64,000 nucleotides of DNA from Undaria pinnatifida (taxonomy: Eukaryota; Sar; Phaeophyceae; Laminariales; Alariaceae): contig JABAKD010000005.1 of the NCBI GenBank assembly GCA_012845835.1, positions 5,730,155 to 5,794,154 of the forward strand. The letters run 5' to 3'. Positions 43,991-56,400 of this stretch are shown here, piece after piece. The translations under genes and the position numbers were made by a program. How positions within the stretch are numbered: the stretch's first letter is position 1; each line of letters begins with the position of its first letter. The notes under the pieces were generated by a model, which made no database searches, was not told the origin of the DNA, and saw nothing but the letters and a program-made list of their open reading frames with translations.

Positions 43991-46550
43991 CATATTTTTC
44001 GATCCCCAAAACGGAAGCACCTGCTTGTGCAGTCCGATTGTGCAAAATTGAACCGGAAAACATCTGATTTGAGAATCCGCCGGCCCAGGTGGGAAGATTT
44101 TGGCCCAACATCCAACGACTTGGGTCATGAGATTTTCAAGTATATAAATGGCATGGTCTCTAAATTCAAGATTATGTCCACGCAGCACGCAGGAGCAGAA
44201 CGGTAGTTGAGTTGGATCGGGATAGGGGATGCAACGACGTTGCCTCGTGCCTGACGTGCAGTGGGTGGTCGGCGTGTCTCTCCGCGGCCAGACTGGAGTC
44301 GGCTGGCGCGGGTTCGGGGCTGAGACTACGAGAAGCGCACTCGACGCGTACCTCTTCGTGGATACGTACGCGGATCATATACTAAACCATTGCGCAGCAG
44401 TCAGTCAACGTGTTGAGCTAGGATGTTTTATGCCTGGTATTCATAGTCAAAATACAAAACACCAAGACACTCGGCACGACGTTCGCGGCCATACTAGAGG
44501 CAGTCAGCGTCGGCTCGGACGTTTGGGTCCGACGCCCAGTGCAGCACACTCGGCGCGTCTCTTCGCAGCGCCAAACCACAATAATTGGTTGGCTTTTGCT
44601 CGAATCTCTGGGCGCAGGCTCTCACCCGGCTTAAAATACATCCGATTTCTTCGCACAAGAAGACCCTTTCGATTTCCGAACTACACCACTGAAAATCCGA
44701 TTCGGTCAACATCTGAAGTTCAAAAGCTGGACCGCATAGGAAACAGCCTAAAAAAGGCCAAGATTTCCAGCCTGTTTGAAATCGTTTTTTTTCGCTAAAC
44801 TTCAAGGAATGATTTTTTTTCGCTAAACTTCAAGGAATGATGGACATGTGTGCCCAGGGCTCTCGTATCAGAGTCAACCGTTGAATGTGGTCGTGTGATC
44901 ACCGGAAAAACACCCAAATTCCTGATTTAAGTATTTAAAAAAATCACACGTCGGACAAATCACCCATCCCCACTTGATCTACAGTAGATATTTCGGGGAA
45001 GATCTCATGGTGTAGCTTGTGTTGCTGGGCGGTAGCCGTGCGATCTGCAGGATCTGGCACATATTTGCTTGGCTCATCTGTAGTTAGGCTGGGCCTCCTG
45101 GTGCTTTCGCCTATAAAGCCAAATATATATATATATATAATTTCCCGGTTTTTGGAGCTCCCCAGTTCTTTGGGGGCTCGAAGTCGGCAGTGGCGGTCCT
45201 ACGGCTTCGTCACGTGTTTCGTGGGCATCTTTCCATAAATAATCAGCCGGCCGAAAGGCAGGCCTCGAACAATCCGGCAGGGTGTTCATTCAGTCTTTTT
45301 TTTTGCACAGATAATGCAAAGAGGTGCTGTCATAAAATCAGGGGTTTTGTAAAGACCCTAAATAAACGGTTTGGGGCCTATTTTTCGGGGAGGTGGCCTA
45401 TTTTCACCGCCGGGATAACGTTTTTCATAAATTGACCTGCTTTTATTCGGCCCTCCTGTAATAACACTAACAAATTATACGGACACCATTTTTTTTCGAG
45501 CGCACCAGCTCCGCAAAGAACCCAGCACAACAGCAGCACGCACAGCAGCAGCAGCCAGCAGTACAGCAGCAGTATAGCGTACAGCACAGTACCCACACAC
45601 GCAGGCCAACTGGCGACCTTACTATGGCATGTCTGACATTGTCATCCCCGGGACAGCAAAATACGGTGACGGTTGAGTAGAAGAGGGAAACGGACAAAAA
45701 CGCTCAATATCCAGACGGGACGAGGAGGAGGAGGAGGAGGAGGAGGAGGAGGAGGAGGACGATTATTCATTATTGTAAGGTGCTGGATCCTCCTCATCGT
45801 GATGCAGATATTGGTGCCAGTGTTTCCCCAGCTCATGCTGCTGCGGGTGTCGGTGCTGCCGGCTGCGCTTCCCCAGCCCCTGCTGCTGCTGATGCAGATA
45901 TAGCAACGATTAACGGTGATTGGGCCTGCTTGCCGCCATCAACCCATTCCCGTGTGATCTACCCGATCTTGCAAAAGTCGAGCCGTAAAAACTGAAAACC
46001 TTTATTTTTGGGTGTGGCGCTCTTTTTTTCGGGCCTAAATTGCCAGGCGCCTAGCCTGAAAGAGCCTAAAACCTCCTTTTTAAGGCAGGAATTCGATCCG
46101 AGCACGTTTTTTTTGTGGTCAGCCTAACACGAAAATCTGGGGAACGGAAGCCCCAGGAGGCTCTGCCTATATGTGCTCGATATATTTCGATCCTGCACAA
46201 CATCTCACAACGGCAGATCTTACATCCGAAGTGTGAACAAACATAAAAGAAGGACCACATTTGTTCCCCCGCATGCGAAACGCCTGCCCCAGCAATGTAA
46301 AGGTTGAAAAAAAATACACCCTACCTCGCGATATACAGCCCCAATGACTCAAGGGCTTCACCGATGCCTTCCTCTTGCTAATGCGGTCATGTGGTATAAG
46401 CACTGTCAAGTAATTCAGCGTATTCATTGTTTTAACGCCCCAAGGCGAAAATTTCTTCCTTTAGCTGGAACCATGTTGTAGAACCCGCATCATGAGTACC
46501 AGCAGAGGCAGCAGTGATATCGACTACAACTGTACTGCTGTACAGCAGTT
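43991..46550. other. No gene; short repeats
   Basis: A CTAAACTTCAAGGAATGATTT doublet lies at about 44795-44840. A (GGA)n run of about 15 units occupies 45721-45763 and a CAG-rich stretch lies at 45530-45575. A small Ala-rich ORF from about 45780 (LDPPHRDADIGASV) lacks any domain. I see nothing that supports a gene. Confidence 0.5.
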
Positions 46551-47424
46551 GACGCAACATCAATTTTTAGGGCCCGGCACTAGCGCAGTCAAAACCTGAG
46601 CAACAGTGTAGATAGAAACTTGATTGAAACTTACCCGGTATATATCTACTTCGTATGAGGTAGATGGAAAGTTACGACTCGCCCTTATGTTCAGGACGGG
46701 TTTGCGCAAAACTGTGTGCAGGTCGTTGGTCTTATTGGGCGAGGCTGGCCTTTCCGTCACCCTCTGTTGTTCTAGAAACGCCCAATAAACACGCGGCGGA
46801 CGCGGCGGAGCCCTCCGACTGCCCCTGCCGACCCCGAGCCCTGCAAAGGGTTGGGGTTAGGGTTAGATTCAGGGCTGGGGTCGGGTTGGTCTGGGTCGGC
46901 GTCAAGTATTGGAATTGACAACCCACGGCCTGGATATTTTTTTGTGCCGACCCGTCCCGCACATAGGGCGATCCGAAAATTACGCATGTCCCAGAAGACG
47001 CCATCCCATACGATGGAAAAGCACAGTAATGCAGAAAAACGAGCACACGAGAGAGGGAGAAGAGAGGGGGAGACCGGTGTCTTGCGCACTCTGGACGAGT
47101 TCTTGTCTCCCGCTACCAATCCAGGCCTGTATTGGCCTCCGATTGTGATGGGAAGTGCCGCGAAAACGCCCCGATAAGTCGCCACCGGAGGGCCCGAAAC
47201 CAGCCCGGGGTGTCCTCGCCGCCAGGTTGCGGCTCCGCCGCGCAGTGTACTGAGGGAATATATTGCAGTGGTGTACCCACTTGAAGACCACATCTCCATT
47301 TTCGCATTCAGTACGTTTGCCATGGCATGGCGAAACCACCTTACTGTGTTTGCAATCTCCATCTCATGGTTTGTGGCCCCAGAGCTTGCTCTCTCCAGGA
47401 TGAGGCATCGGCACGGACATGGGA

Positions 47425-47572
47425 GGTGCTGGAAGTTGATGGTTGGAAAGAGCGGCTTGATGTGAACAACACACACATTCCGATGCACGCATGAAAAAGG
47501 TGCTGAAAGTTGATGGTTGGAAAGAGCGGCTTGATGTGAACAACACACACATTCCGATGCACGCATGAAAAA
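47425..47572. repeat. 74-bp tandem duplication
   Basis: Two copies of a unit running from GGTGCTG(G/A)AAGTTGATGG to CACGCATGAAAAA, with period 74. They differ at one base near the start (GGAAG versus GAAAG). Confidence 0.95.
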
Positions 47573-50500
47573 GCGTTCCACTGTCATATCTAGTTAGGGT
47601 TTTTTCACATATGTATTTACGTGCAGGCGTTAATTTCCCGAGTTAATACCTTTAGAGCCCAAAACAAAACTCCCCATGCATTACTAATTCCAAGTAATTT
47701 GTCCCCGAAAACGGATTTCCAGTTATAAATGCGTTAAGGCCGGGTTTGGGGCACCAGGGGGGCAATCGTCAATACCTATTTTGTTTCGTAACACGGCGAT
47801 TTGCCTGATCTAAGACACAGGCTACGGTGGGGGGGGGGTCCCTTTTGGGTCCGTTTTTAGCATTGGCTCGGGGTCACTCTTTGCGAGTAACCCCCTTTGT
47901 TCCTCTGCGGTGTTAGGTTTTCTTGGTGATACAACTTGACGAAATGAATCCGCAATGAAATGGTTATCTTCGATGCCCCCCCAAAAAAACGCCTGAAGCA
48001 TTCTTGTCCGTGAGGTACTGAGTCATTCGTGCGAGTGGCTCAGTTCCGGTACTGAAAATGGGGGCGTCTCCGTAAAAGTGTAAGTGTTAAACAGGATGGT
48101 CATCAATAGGGGGTACACCACGGACTGTGACGACCCTTTTGGGACTCAGATGTAGCAACCTGAATTTGACAAGTATGGTCTTGTGCGAGCTGGGCCAGCC
48201 AGGTCTTTGCCAGAGAGGTAGATCGGCCGTGCCCTGCTAAAATTTTTACGTATTTGGGTATGATTTTTGGACACGATATTGATCATGGACCAACCCACAA
48301 ACTGAAAGCCAGCCTTTTTAAGTTTTTGTTTTTGTCCGAGAGTTTTGACCGAAACAACGTTCCGAAAAAGTACATAAGCGACCAAGCTTGACGGGTTTTT
48401 TTCAAAGGCTGGCATTCATATTTTGTTCACGTAAGGTCCAAATACGAGGTTAAAAAATCAGATCGAAAACCGTGAAATTGAGCGACGCATCGCAGAATTG
48501 CCATTTCTCCATTTTTTGTCGAAAATGCTTGACCTTTATATGCGGAATCGAGTTTGGTATTGGCTCTTGATGGGTGGCGAATTCGGCAATGCGATTTTCT
48601 TCTAGAGTCTTCAGCATCGTCTCCACCAAATTTCACCTTGATCGAGGACGACCATTTTTTTACGAATTTAGTGTCGAAAAGTTCGTGATTTTGAGTTTTC
48701 GCGAATATCTTGGCGATATCGAGTCGGCAAAAAAAGACGAAAAAAAAAGAGTTTCTCGTATACTTTTTTGTTGTGCATGTGCAAGGCTGTGTCGGGGTAG
48801 GCGCTTCCACTTTTCAAGTCCTAACTCGTAAAAGCGGTGGCTGTAGAGCTTTCGGGAACATTGCCCGTTTTTTCGCTGGCCCAACCCGTAGACCGTCTGT
48901 CGAAAAGCAGCAGTATATGCTGACTGTTTATTTTCGCAGCGGTATCTATTGTACTGCCTGTGCCAGCCAATACCGCAGCCCTACGTAAACATTGGTTTCG
49001 GGTCGAGGGTCCATTTTCTAAACTGCAGCTATTTTTGTTATACAGCGAATTATATTCTCTCTGGGCTCCCACCAACCGCTGCATTCCTAAGATACACCCG
49101 TCTTTTTCTATGGACTCCCGGTAACCATATAGCTCGGTTTTTACCCGTTCCATGAGCCATGAGAACCATGTTCCCTATCGTTTTTTTGTGCTCTGCTCGC
49201 TGTACTTTGGTGTCTATTATTGCTGTCGCCGCATAGATTTAGTTGAATATTAATAAAAACATTCTACAGGCCGCACCTAGCAATTTCCAGACTACTAACG
49301 ATGCGATTCCCCCGCTTTGAGGATAAATTACCGTACCCACCATGAGTCAGGACGGAAGCTAAACGCGATACCAAGGTACGCAATCACCTTGCTCTTCTGT
49401 ACCGTGCACGTCAGCTCACGCGAAACGGCTCCTGCCCTCACAGATCTTGAGGCGAAAGCTCCGTGTTGCAAAGATTGAGAGTCACCGCCTGTCCCAGTCT
49501 GGCGGCTGCTGTTTCTTATCTCGTTACCCAGTCTGGGATGTTTTTATTACACCACATTTATTGTTTTTCGTAAAAGGCCGACCCTATATTTCTTATCTAC
49601 TAAGCAAGTATCTTAAGTGCGGGCGTCAACGGCAGCGTACTCGTAGAGATGGAGAGAGATGCTGCGGTCGAACTCGCACAAAAATGTGATATGATATTAT
49701 TCGTCACCGTGTACTCTGTGGGCGGGACAGCCTATCGCACTACGTACGCGTGCGAGGAAAGAATTCTCGTGCGAAGACATGCGACGTGTGGACACTTTGG
49801 CTGCATTTCTCCATTCCCATGTTTCCTTGACCATGTCAAACCTAGCCTTGATTTCTCGGTAAGTACCGCTAGATGGTATACTGCGATACACGAACATCGT
49901 GTATACGAGGTACAAAGGAACGTTGGCTCTGCGCATGCGCGTAATACATGACGAAACTATCGCAGACAGTGCGCGTTTCCGATGCAGGTTAGTTGAATCA
50001 TGCGATTGAAGCAGATTAATCGGCTGCGATTCACAGCTCTAGCTATAACAGCAATACCAAATAGACCGTCACAGCTCAAACTTGTAGAGGTGAGAGATGG
50101 GCTGTTTGGCTAGAGCTCTACGAGTAGGATATGCGACTAGCTCCACGTAGTATGTGATCATATACCGGGCACCAGAAGTTTTTTTGTTCCCCGTTTCGAT
50201 TTACAAAGTTGAGTGCTTGTCCGCGTGACCCCTTTCGATTGCAGATCATGGCGGAGGAGCTGCGATCTCCGAACAATTCAGGCCGCAAAAAGTCACAGCT
50301 CACGGTGAGAAGAAATGTAGTCGAGGCCTTTCGGGCTTTGCGATGGAGTCAGGATTTTCACGTGTTGACAATCGAGTTGTGAGCCATGATCACGTTGTCT
50401 TCGTGCTGCTGTAAAAGGTAGGGAGCACGCGAGAAGGTGGAGACAGCTGCCATGATGTAAACCACGTACTAAGGTTCGCAGAACGTGAGGTGTTTCTACT

Positions 50501-50721
50501 GCTGTGACTGGGGCTGTGATCTGGCGGACTGTAAGTCGCTTTCTATGATACGGAGTAGATATTGGTAGGGTAGGCGTTACTGTTTGTTCCTTGCGGTATG
50601 TTAAGGAGTGTTGCGTTTTTTTTTCAGGCGGGTGCGCGTTTGTGGCTTGCAATCAGGGAATAAAACAGGTGTTGCGGTGTTGCGCTGGCCGCACGTTGTT
50701 TTAGATAAACCCCTATTTCCG

Positions 50722-50897
50722 CAACACGCGCCGCAGGCGTGTTGCTCACGTGCGCAACATTGTTTTTACGCGCATCACAAGAAAAGCCGTAGGCATTTTT
50801 CGTATCTTTGCCCTAGGCGAAAAAATACTTTGGGGCTGTTTTTCAGCCTTTTTTTCGACGCAATGGGGGCCCTGCGGGGTGAGCAACACGCCTATTT
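50722..50897. repeat. Foldback with 14-bp perfect arms
   Basis: GGCGTGTTGCTCAC (about 50732) and GTGAGCAACACGCC (about 50879) are exact reverse complements 133 bases apart. Upstream, CAACACGCGCCGCAGGCGTG forms a local hairpin as well. No transposase ORF lies between. Confidence 0.75.
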
Positions 50898-52073
50898 TTC
50901 TCCCTGTTTGCAGTGTGTTTTCTGCTCGAGATAGACTAAAGTCTGTTGGTTGGCTTACTTCGCTACCCAACTGTTATTGATAACTACTGTAGCCGTCAAG
51001 TCCAGCCAACTCACAGCCCTAGCTGTAACCCGCCAAGTAATTCCTCGTAGCGAACAACTTTTGAGGGCATGACACATGATGCAGCAGTTTTCATGGTAGG
51101 ATACCACCAAGACGGCAGTAGGTGCAGGACCATACTGATGTAGCGGACGCCGCTGTCGTCCATGTGCTATAGAGCCCTTGGTGCGATAACGTTTTCATTA
51201 GTAGCGGAACTCTAACGAGCACTGAGATGTTTTGCGGTACGTGCGTTCTCAGCCGTAGATCAGAGAATGGTTGCTTGTAGCACCTCCACGCCTGTTTGGC
51301 TTTTGCTGTGCGTACCCTTTTCTTTTTGTGGTTTGTGATGCGCAATACCTGCGGCTTCTTCCAGTCTCGTCATGATGACCGTACACTGCAGTAGTTGACT
51401 ATTTTGATTGAAGCGTGCGGCAGTGGTAGGAAACTATCAGCACCTGGAACTGAGACTCGTGTATCACCCGGTGCTGTAATGTTGGTACCTGCGAAGATTA
51501 TTGGAGGCGGCCACGACCTGGGACTTAGACCCGTCCTCGGCTTCTGTAAAGTTAGAGCCAACTTGACTTCTGCAGCCACGATTGCGACCTAACCTGCGAA
51601 AGGTTGAATATGATAACCTGCACTGATAAAATCGGCAAGTCCTGCGTTAAAACATTGCATTAGGGTATCCACTACGGCGAGTAGTATCAATAGTAGTAGT
51701 TGCTGTTGTGTGTGTGTTTTTTTGTTATTTTTATTATTTTTTGTTGTTGTCGCGGTTTTGCAAGTAGTCGTAGTATTGGCAGTGGTAATTCGGAGTTATA
51801 GCGGTAGCCGTATTGTCTTGTTGTACTCTCATTCCGCAAGTAATGCAGCGGCGCGTAAAACTTCGTCCTCAAGCGAGGGTTGTGAAAAACGAGCGCTGTA
51901 CCGCAGCGCCAGCGCAATGAATTACTGTGGTTTCACGCAGCCTGCATGGGTTGCTGCAGAACCTAGCCCATACGATCGTACCGTGCAGCACTCCCACTTC
52001 AGGTAGTACCGTAGCGTGCAGTAAGTCAGCCAAGCCCGTCGAGATTCACACCAAGCACCGATAAGTCGAGATT

Positions 52074-52960
52074 CTCTTATAATAGCATATCCGAAACAGA
52101 AAACGAGCTTGATTTTCGGACGGCAGAATCAGAGGGGCAGAATCGGATATACCACCCTTATAATAAAACCCGAATTTACTTTGTTTTTGACAAAGTTCTC
52201 GCGAAACATGACAACAGCGGCGATCACTGCACCACATACATACTCGCATGAGTTCGCTGCACCAAAGCATCTCAGCGCACACGCAGATGAGGCTTTGTAG
52301 GTGGGGCGAGGGAAAAACACGCCGTGTGCGCTTCACTCGAGGAGGATTGTCTTCCCCCTCGCTCTCGTGCATCAACAACGACATGTCGCAGACGGTGGCT
52401 GTTCTCGTCCTCGACAAAATAAACACGAGTAGCAGTAGTGTGTATTGTTTGTCTCTGTGTTGGGCGAATGGTGCAAATGGTGCAGTCGCGACTCCGACGA
52501 GAGTGGCAAGGCTCTCGTGGTCGTCCTCATCACGATGCGATCCCATCGGCACGTGGTGAGGTCTGAGCTGTGTGCCAACGGATAGGGGGACACAGCAGCA
52601 GCAGCAGCAGCAGCAGCACGAGTACGCCTATGATACGTATTGCGTGCTCACAGCAGACAGATGGATGTGTCTGATGCGTGCGTCTCGTGTCTTGTCTTGT
52701 GTACTACAGCAGCAATAATACTGTTTTCGGGTTGTTACCAGGCTTGTTGCCTCCCATGACATGTGTAAAACCAAATCCGGATGCCGTTTTCAGATGGGGA
52801 TTTCACCAGAAAATGGACCCCCTTTTTCTGCTGAAGGCCTATCCGAAAACGATATTCGAAAATGGAAGCCTGAAAAATCGCCATTTTTGGACCTATAAGA
52901 TCGCCAAACAGGATTTGTCGATCCAAAAACGTTCATTTTCTGTTCCGGATACGCTATAGA
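52074..52960 (+). mobile_element. TIR element copy D (most complete)
   Basis: The left end ATAGCATATCCGAAACAGAAAA and the right end, whose reverse complement is ATAGCGTATCCGGAACAGAAAA, form an imperfect inverted repeat of about 27 bp. The length is about 880 bp, with a (CAG)n patch at 52590-52617. No transposase is present, so it is a MITE-like nonautonomous element. The small conserved ORF lies on the minus strand (about 52250-52552). Confidence 0.7.
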
Positions 52961-53441
52961 TGGCCTAAGACGGTTCGAGCAAGCGCGCAAGCTTCTGCTG
53001 TAGCTCCTGTCTTCCGGGGCGCCGCGTTACCGCTTTGTGTAAAGCGTAAGCGCCGAGCTTGCAGCGCCGACCCTGCGGATTCGGTGTAACACTGATGTGC
53101 TACGCAGTCTGTGAAGGTGGTGCTGCGTCGCGCCAAAGCGCTGTAAAATACAGCTTCTCCTAACAGACGCATGCGCTACCCGCCGATGCACACTCCTGTG
53201 GGGGAGCACAGGTGAAAATCTACGGTAGGTTGGCGTGTACATGGCGTATTGGGAGCTGCAAAAGTGTTTTACCACTCGCTGTGTGCGTGAAAGTTGAAGC
53301 ACCACGCTCGCACATGTGGCCGCCGCCCTGTTGTAGTCGATTTACTGACGCCACTCCGACTTCCACACCCCCACCGCCGGGTCTCACACTTGCGCTATCA
53401 CTTCGTCCCCCACCTCGCCGTTTGCATTGCGCCAGGGAACG

Positions 53442-56400
53442 ATGGTCCGATACAACATCGCGAACATGCCACGAAACCCGAGGAACTCTGCTTGGACTGG
53501 ACAGGGGGGTCCGACGGCGTTCATCCACCTCACCGACGCCGCGTTTACGATACGCGGCAAGCGTTTTCCTCTGACAGGAAGCACACAAATTGGCGTCCGA
53601 CACCGCATTTTGGGTGTGCCCGAGATCGCGCCGACCGGGAAAAAACGAGCTAGGCCAAAGGGCAAGCCAGATATCCCAAACAGGGCGTCGCCCGTGAGGG
53701 GTGCCGGAATTGGAGGTGGGGGTCGAGATAGGGAGGACGCGGAGAGGTGGGCAGATGGTGGTGCTAGAGGGGGAAACGTTCAAGGAGAGGGTGGAGTGAC
53801 GACTGGGCTGAAGCCGGGAAAGCGAAAGCGCCCAAAAACGAAAGGGGGGCTCGGAAAAATAGAGGGGTTTGGTGGAGAAAGAAAATTTTGGGGTGGGAAG
53901 AGGGCAAGAGGAGAGCGAGGTGAGCGCGGGGTGGGTTCGCTGAAAACGAACACTCGTAGTGTGATGAGGCAACAAGAAGCGGACGAAAGAGGAAACGACA
54001 AAGATAGCGAATCAAGCAGCGAGTCTGATAGCGAGACGAGCGACGATAGCCTCGACGACCTCACGAAGGAACTTGATGGTATGGATAGCAGCGGCGAGGG
54101 CGCTGACAATGGGGATGACAATGATGGGGATCAATATATTGATGACGATGGCAAGACCAGCGCCAGCCAACGGTCATCGACCGCTGCGCCGAAGACGGAG
54201 GGCAAGGGAAAAGAGGGCAGCGAGGTGGATGGTGGAGACCCAGACTCGGAAAGCTCCGACAGCGACGAATCGAGCGGCTCGGTTGGGGCCGCCGCTTCGG
54301 AGTTCGAGCAGTTTTTGAGTACCATCAAAGGCGGTGTTAGATTGGAACGAGGATTGAATATAGATGCAGAGGTCACGGGAGTAGAGGGCGCGGAAAACGA
54401 CGAGGTCAAAGCAGACGACAAGGGGCTGTTCTCGGGAACGACGTCTCAAGCAGGAGCAAGGAACCTTCCGCGGGACGGAGCGTTGCCGCAGGGTGATGAT
54501 GTGAGTCTGGCAAATAAGCTTGTCGTTGGAGGGCTGTTGCATAGCAAGGCCGTAACGGCCAGCTGCGAGGGGGGCGGTTGGAGGGGTGGAGTAGGCGCAT
54601 CGTCTATCGATGACGGGCCAAGCAAGGGCGAGCTTGCGAAGGGGCGATCGAGTAGGTTGGGGGCGACAACACCCGAGCGCATCTACGGACTGCACTGTAA
54701 CGATGACGATGATGCCGATGACGGTGGTTGTCGCGCTGGTGGTGGGGGCGGCAATGGTGGTGGTGGTGGTGGTGACATGGATCAAGAGGAGGAGGAGGAG
54801 GAGACAGGAGAAAGGAAAGAGGTGGAGGAAGAAGAGGTGGGGTCCGACTTGGAGCGGGACTTTGATAACATCCTTGGCGAACCCGGACAGAAAAGTGTAA
54901 GCCCCAACCACGTGGTTGACAACTCACCGGCAGCGGACGCGACGGAAAGCTCAGACAGCGACGAATCGAGCGGGTCCATCGGGGCGGCCGCTCTGGAGTT
55001 CGAACAGTTTTTAGATACAATCAAAGGCGGTGTGGGAGGGGAGGGAGGGTTGAACATGGACGCACAGGGCACGGCGGTAGAGGGCTCGGATAACGCAGAC
55101 GACGGAGAGGTGGTTTTGGAAGCGTCGCCTCTGGAAGGGGCAGGGAACCTTGCGCGTGACGGAGTGCTGCTGCACGGTGATAGGGAAGTGCTGGCCCAGA
55201 AGCCTGTTGGAGAGCTGGTGCACGGCCAAGCTTTAACTCCCAGCAGGGGTGGTGCATCGAGCGCTGCAGGCGAAAAGCCAAGCGAGGGCGAGCATGCGAA
55301 GGAGCGAAGAAGGAGGGTGGAAACGACAGCATCCGAGCGCGACTGCGAACCGCACTCCAGCGAAGAAGTTGCTGACGGTGGTGGTGGTGGTGGTGGTGGT
55401 GGTGGTGGCCAAGGTGCTGGCAACATGGAGAAAGAGGTAGGGTCCGACTTGGCGCGGGACTTTGGTTACATCGTTGAAAGTCTTGGACAGAACATTGCCA
55501 CGTCCAACGATGTGGTTGCGCAATCACCGGCAGCGAACGCGACGGAAAGCTCCGACAGCGACGAATCGAGCGACTCGATCGGGGCCGCCGCTCTGGATTT
55601 CGAACAGTTTTTAGATACGATCAAACGGGGCGTCGGAGGAGATGGAGGGTCGAACGTGGATGCAGCGGGCACGGCGGTGGAGGAGTCAGGCAACGACGAG
55701 GCCGAAGCAGACGGCGAGGTGCTTTCAGATACGCCGCCTCTGGAAGGGACAGGGGGTGTTGCGCTTGACGGGGTGCTGCCGCAGGGCGATGGCGGAGTGC
55801 TGACACAAAAGCCTGTCAGTAGAGAGCTGGTGCATGGCCGGGCTTTAACTTCCAGCAGGGACGGGGATGGTGCTAGGACCGCTGCAGGCGCATCGCCGTC
55901 TAATGAAAGGCCGGGCGAGGTCGAGCATGAGAAGAGGCGAGACGGGAGGATGACGGCGGCAACACCCCAGCTTGACTGCGAAGAGTACTCTAGCGATTAT
56001 GCTGATAGTGGTGGCGGTAGTAGCGGCAGCGTCAATGCTGGCGACATAGCGGCGCAGGTGGAGGAGGAAGAGGAGGAGGAGGAAGAGGTGGGGTCCGGCT
56101 TGGAGCGAGACTTTGGTGGAATCCTTGAAAATCCGAGACGGAACAGTGCCACGTCTGACGACGCTGTTGACCAATCGCTGGCAGCGGATGCGATGGAAAG
56201 CTCCGACAGCGACGAATCGAGCGACTCGGTCGGGGCCGCCGCTTTGGAATTCGAACTGTTTTTGGATACGATGAAAGGGGGTGCCGGACGAGAAGGAGGG
56301 TCGAACGTGGATGCAGCGGGCACGACAGTAGAAAATTCGAAAAATGATGCGACCGAAGCAGACGAGGAGGAAGCGCTCGTAGGTGCGTCGCCTCTGAAAG

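Larger units (their letters stand above)
46551..52070. other. Intergenic, mostly unrecognised repeats
   Basis: Holds the 74-bp duplication (47425-47572), a GGGTTAGGGTTAG doublet (46853), a 9-G run (47828) and the foldback at 50.72-50.90 kb. Long minus-strand ORFs at 46772-47587 and 48427-48810 have no recognised domain; the first is inflated by the tandem duplication. No RNA gene is seen. Confidence 0.45.

Noticed and set aside
46850..46870. Telomeric repeat (GGGTTAGGGTTAG)
   Set aside because: Only two units occur, in a GC-rich context, so chance or a minor interstitial remnant is more likely.
46772..47587. 271-codon minus-strand ORF
   Set aside because: Its start is lengthened by the 74-bp tandem duplication, and the peptide shows no domain or coding bias.
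53442..53670. Assignment of the acidic protein as an ELL-associated factor (EAF)
   Set aside because: VRYN and a Ser/acidic tail recall EAF, but the FKPxSID core and the spacing of the following strands are not matched.
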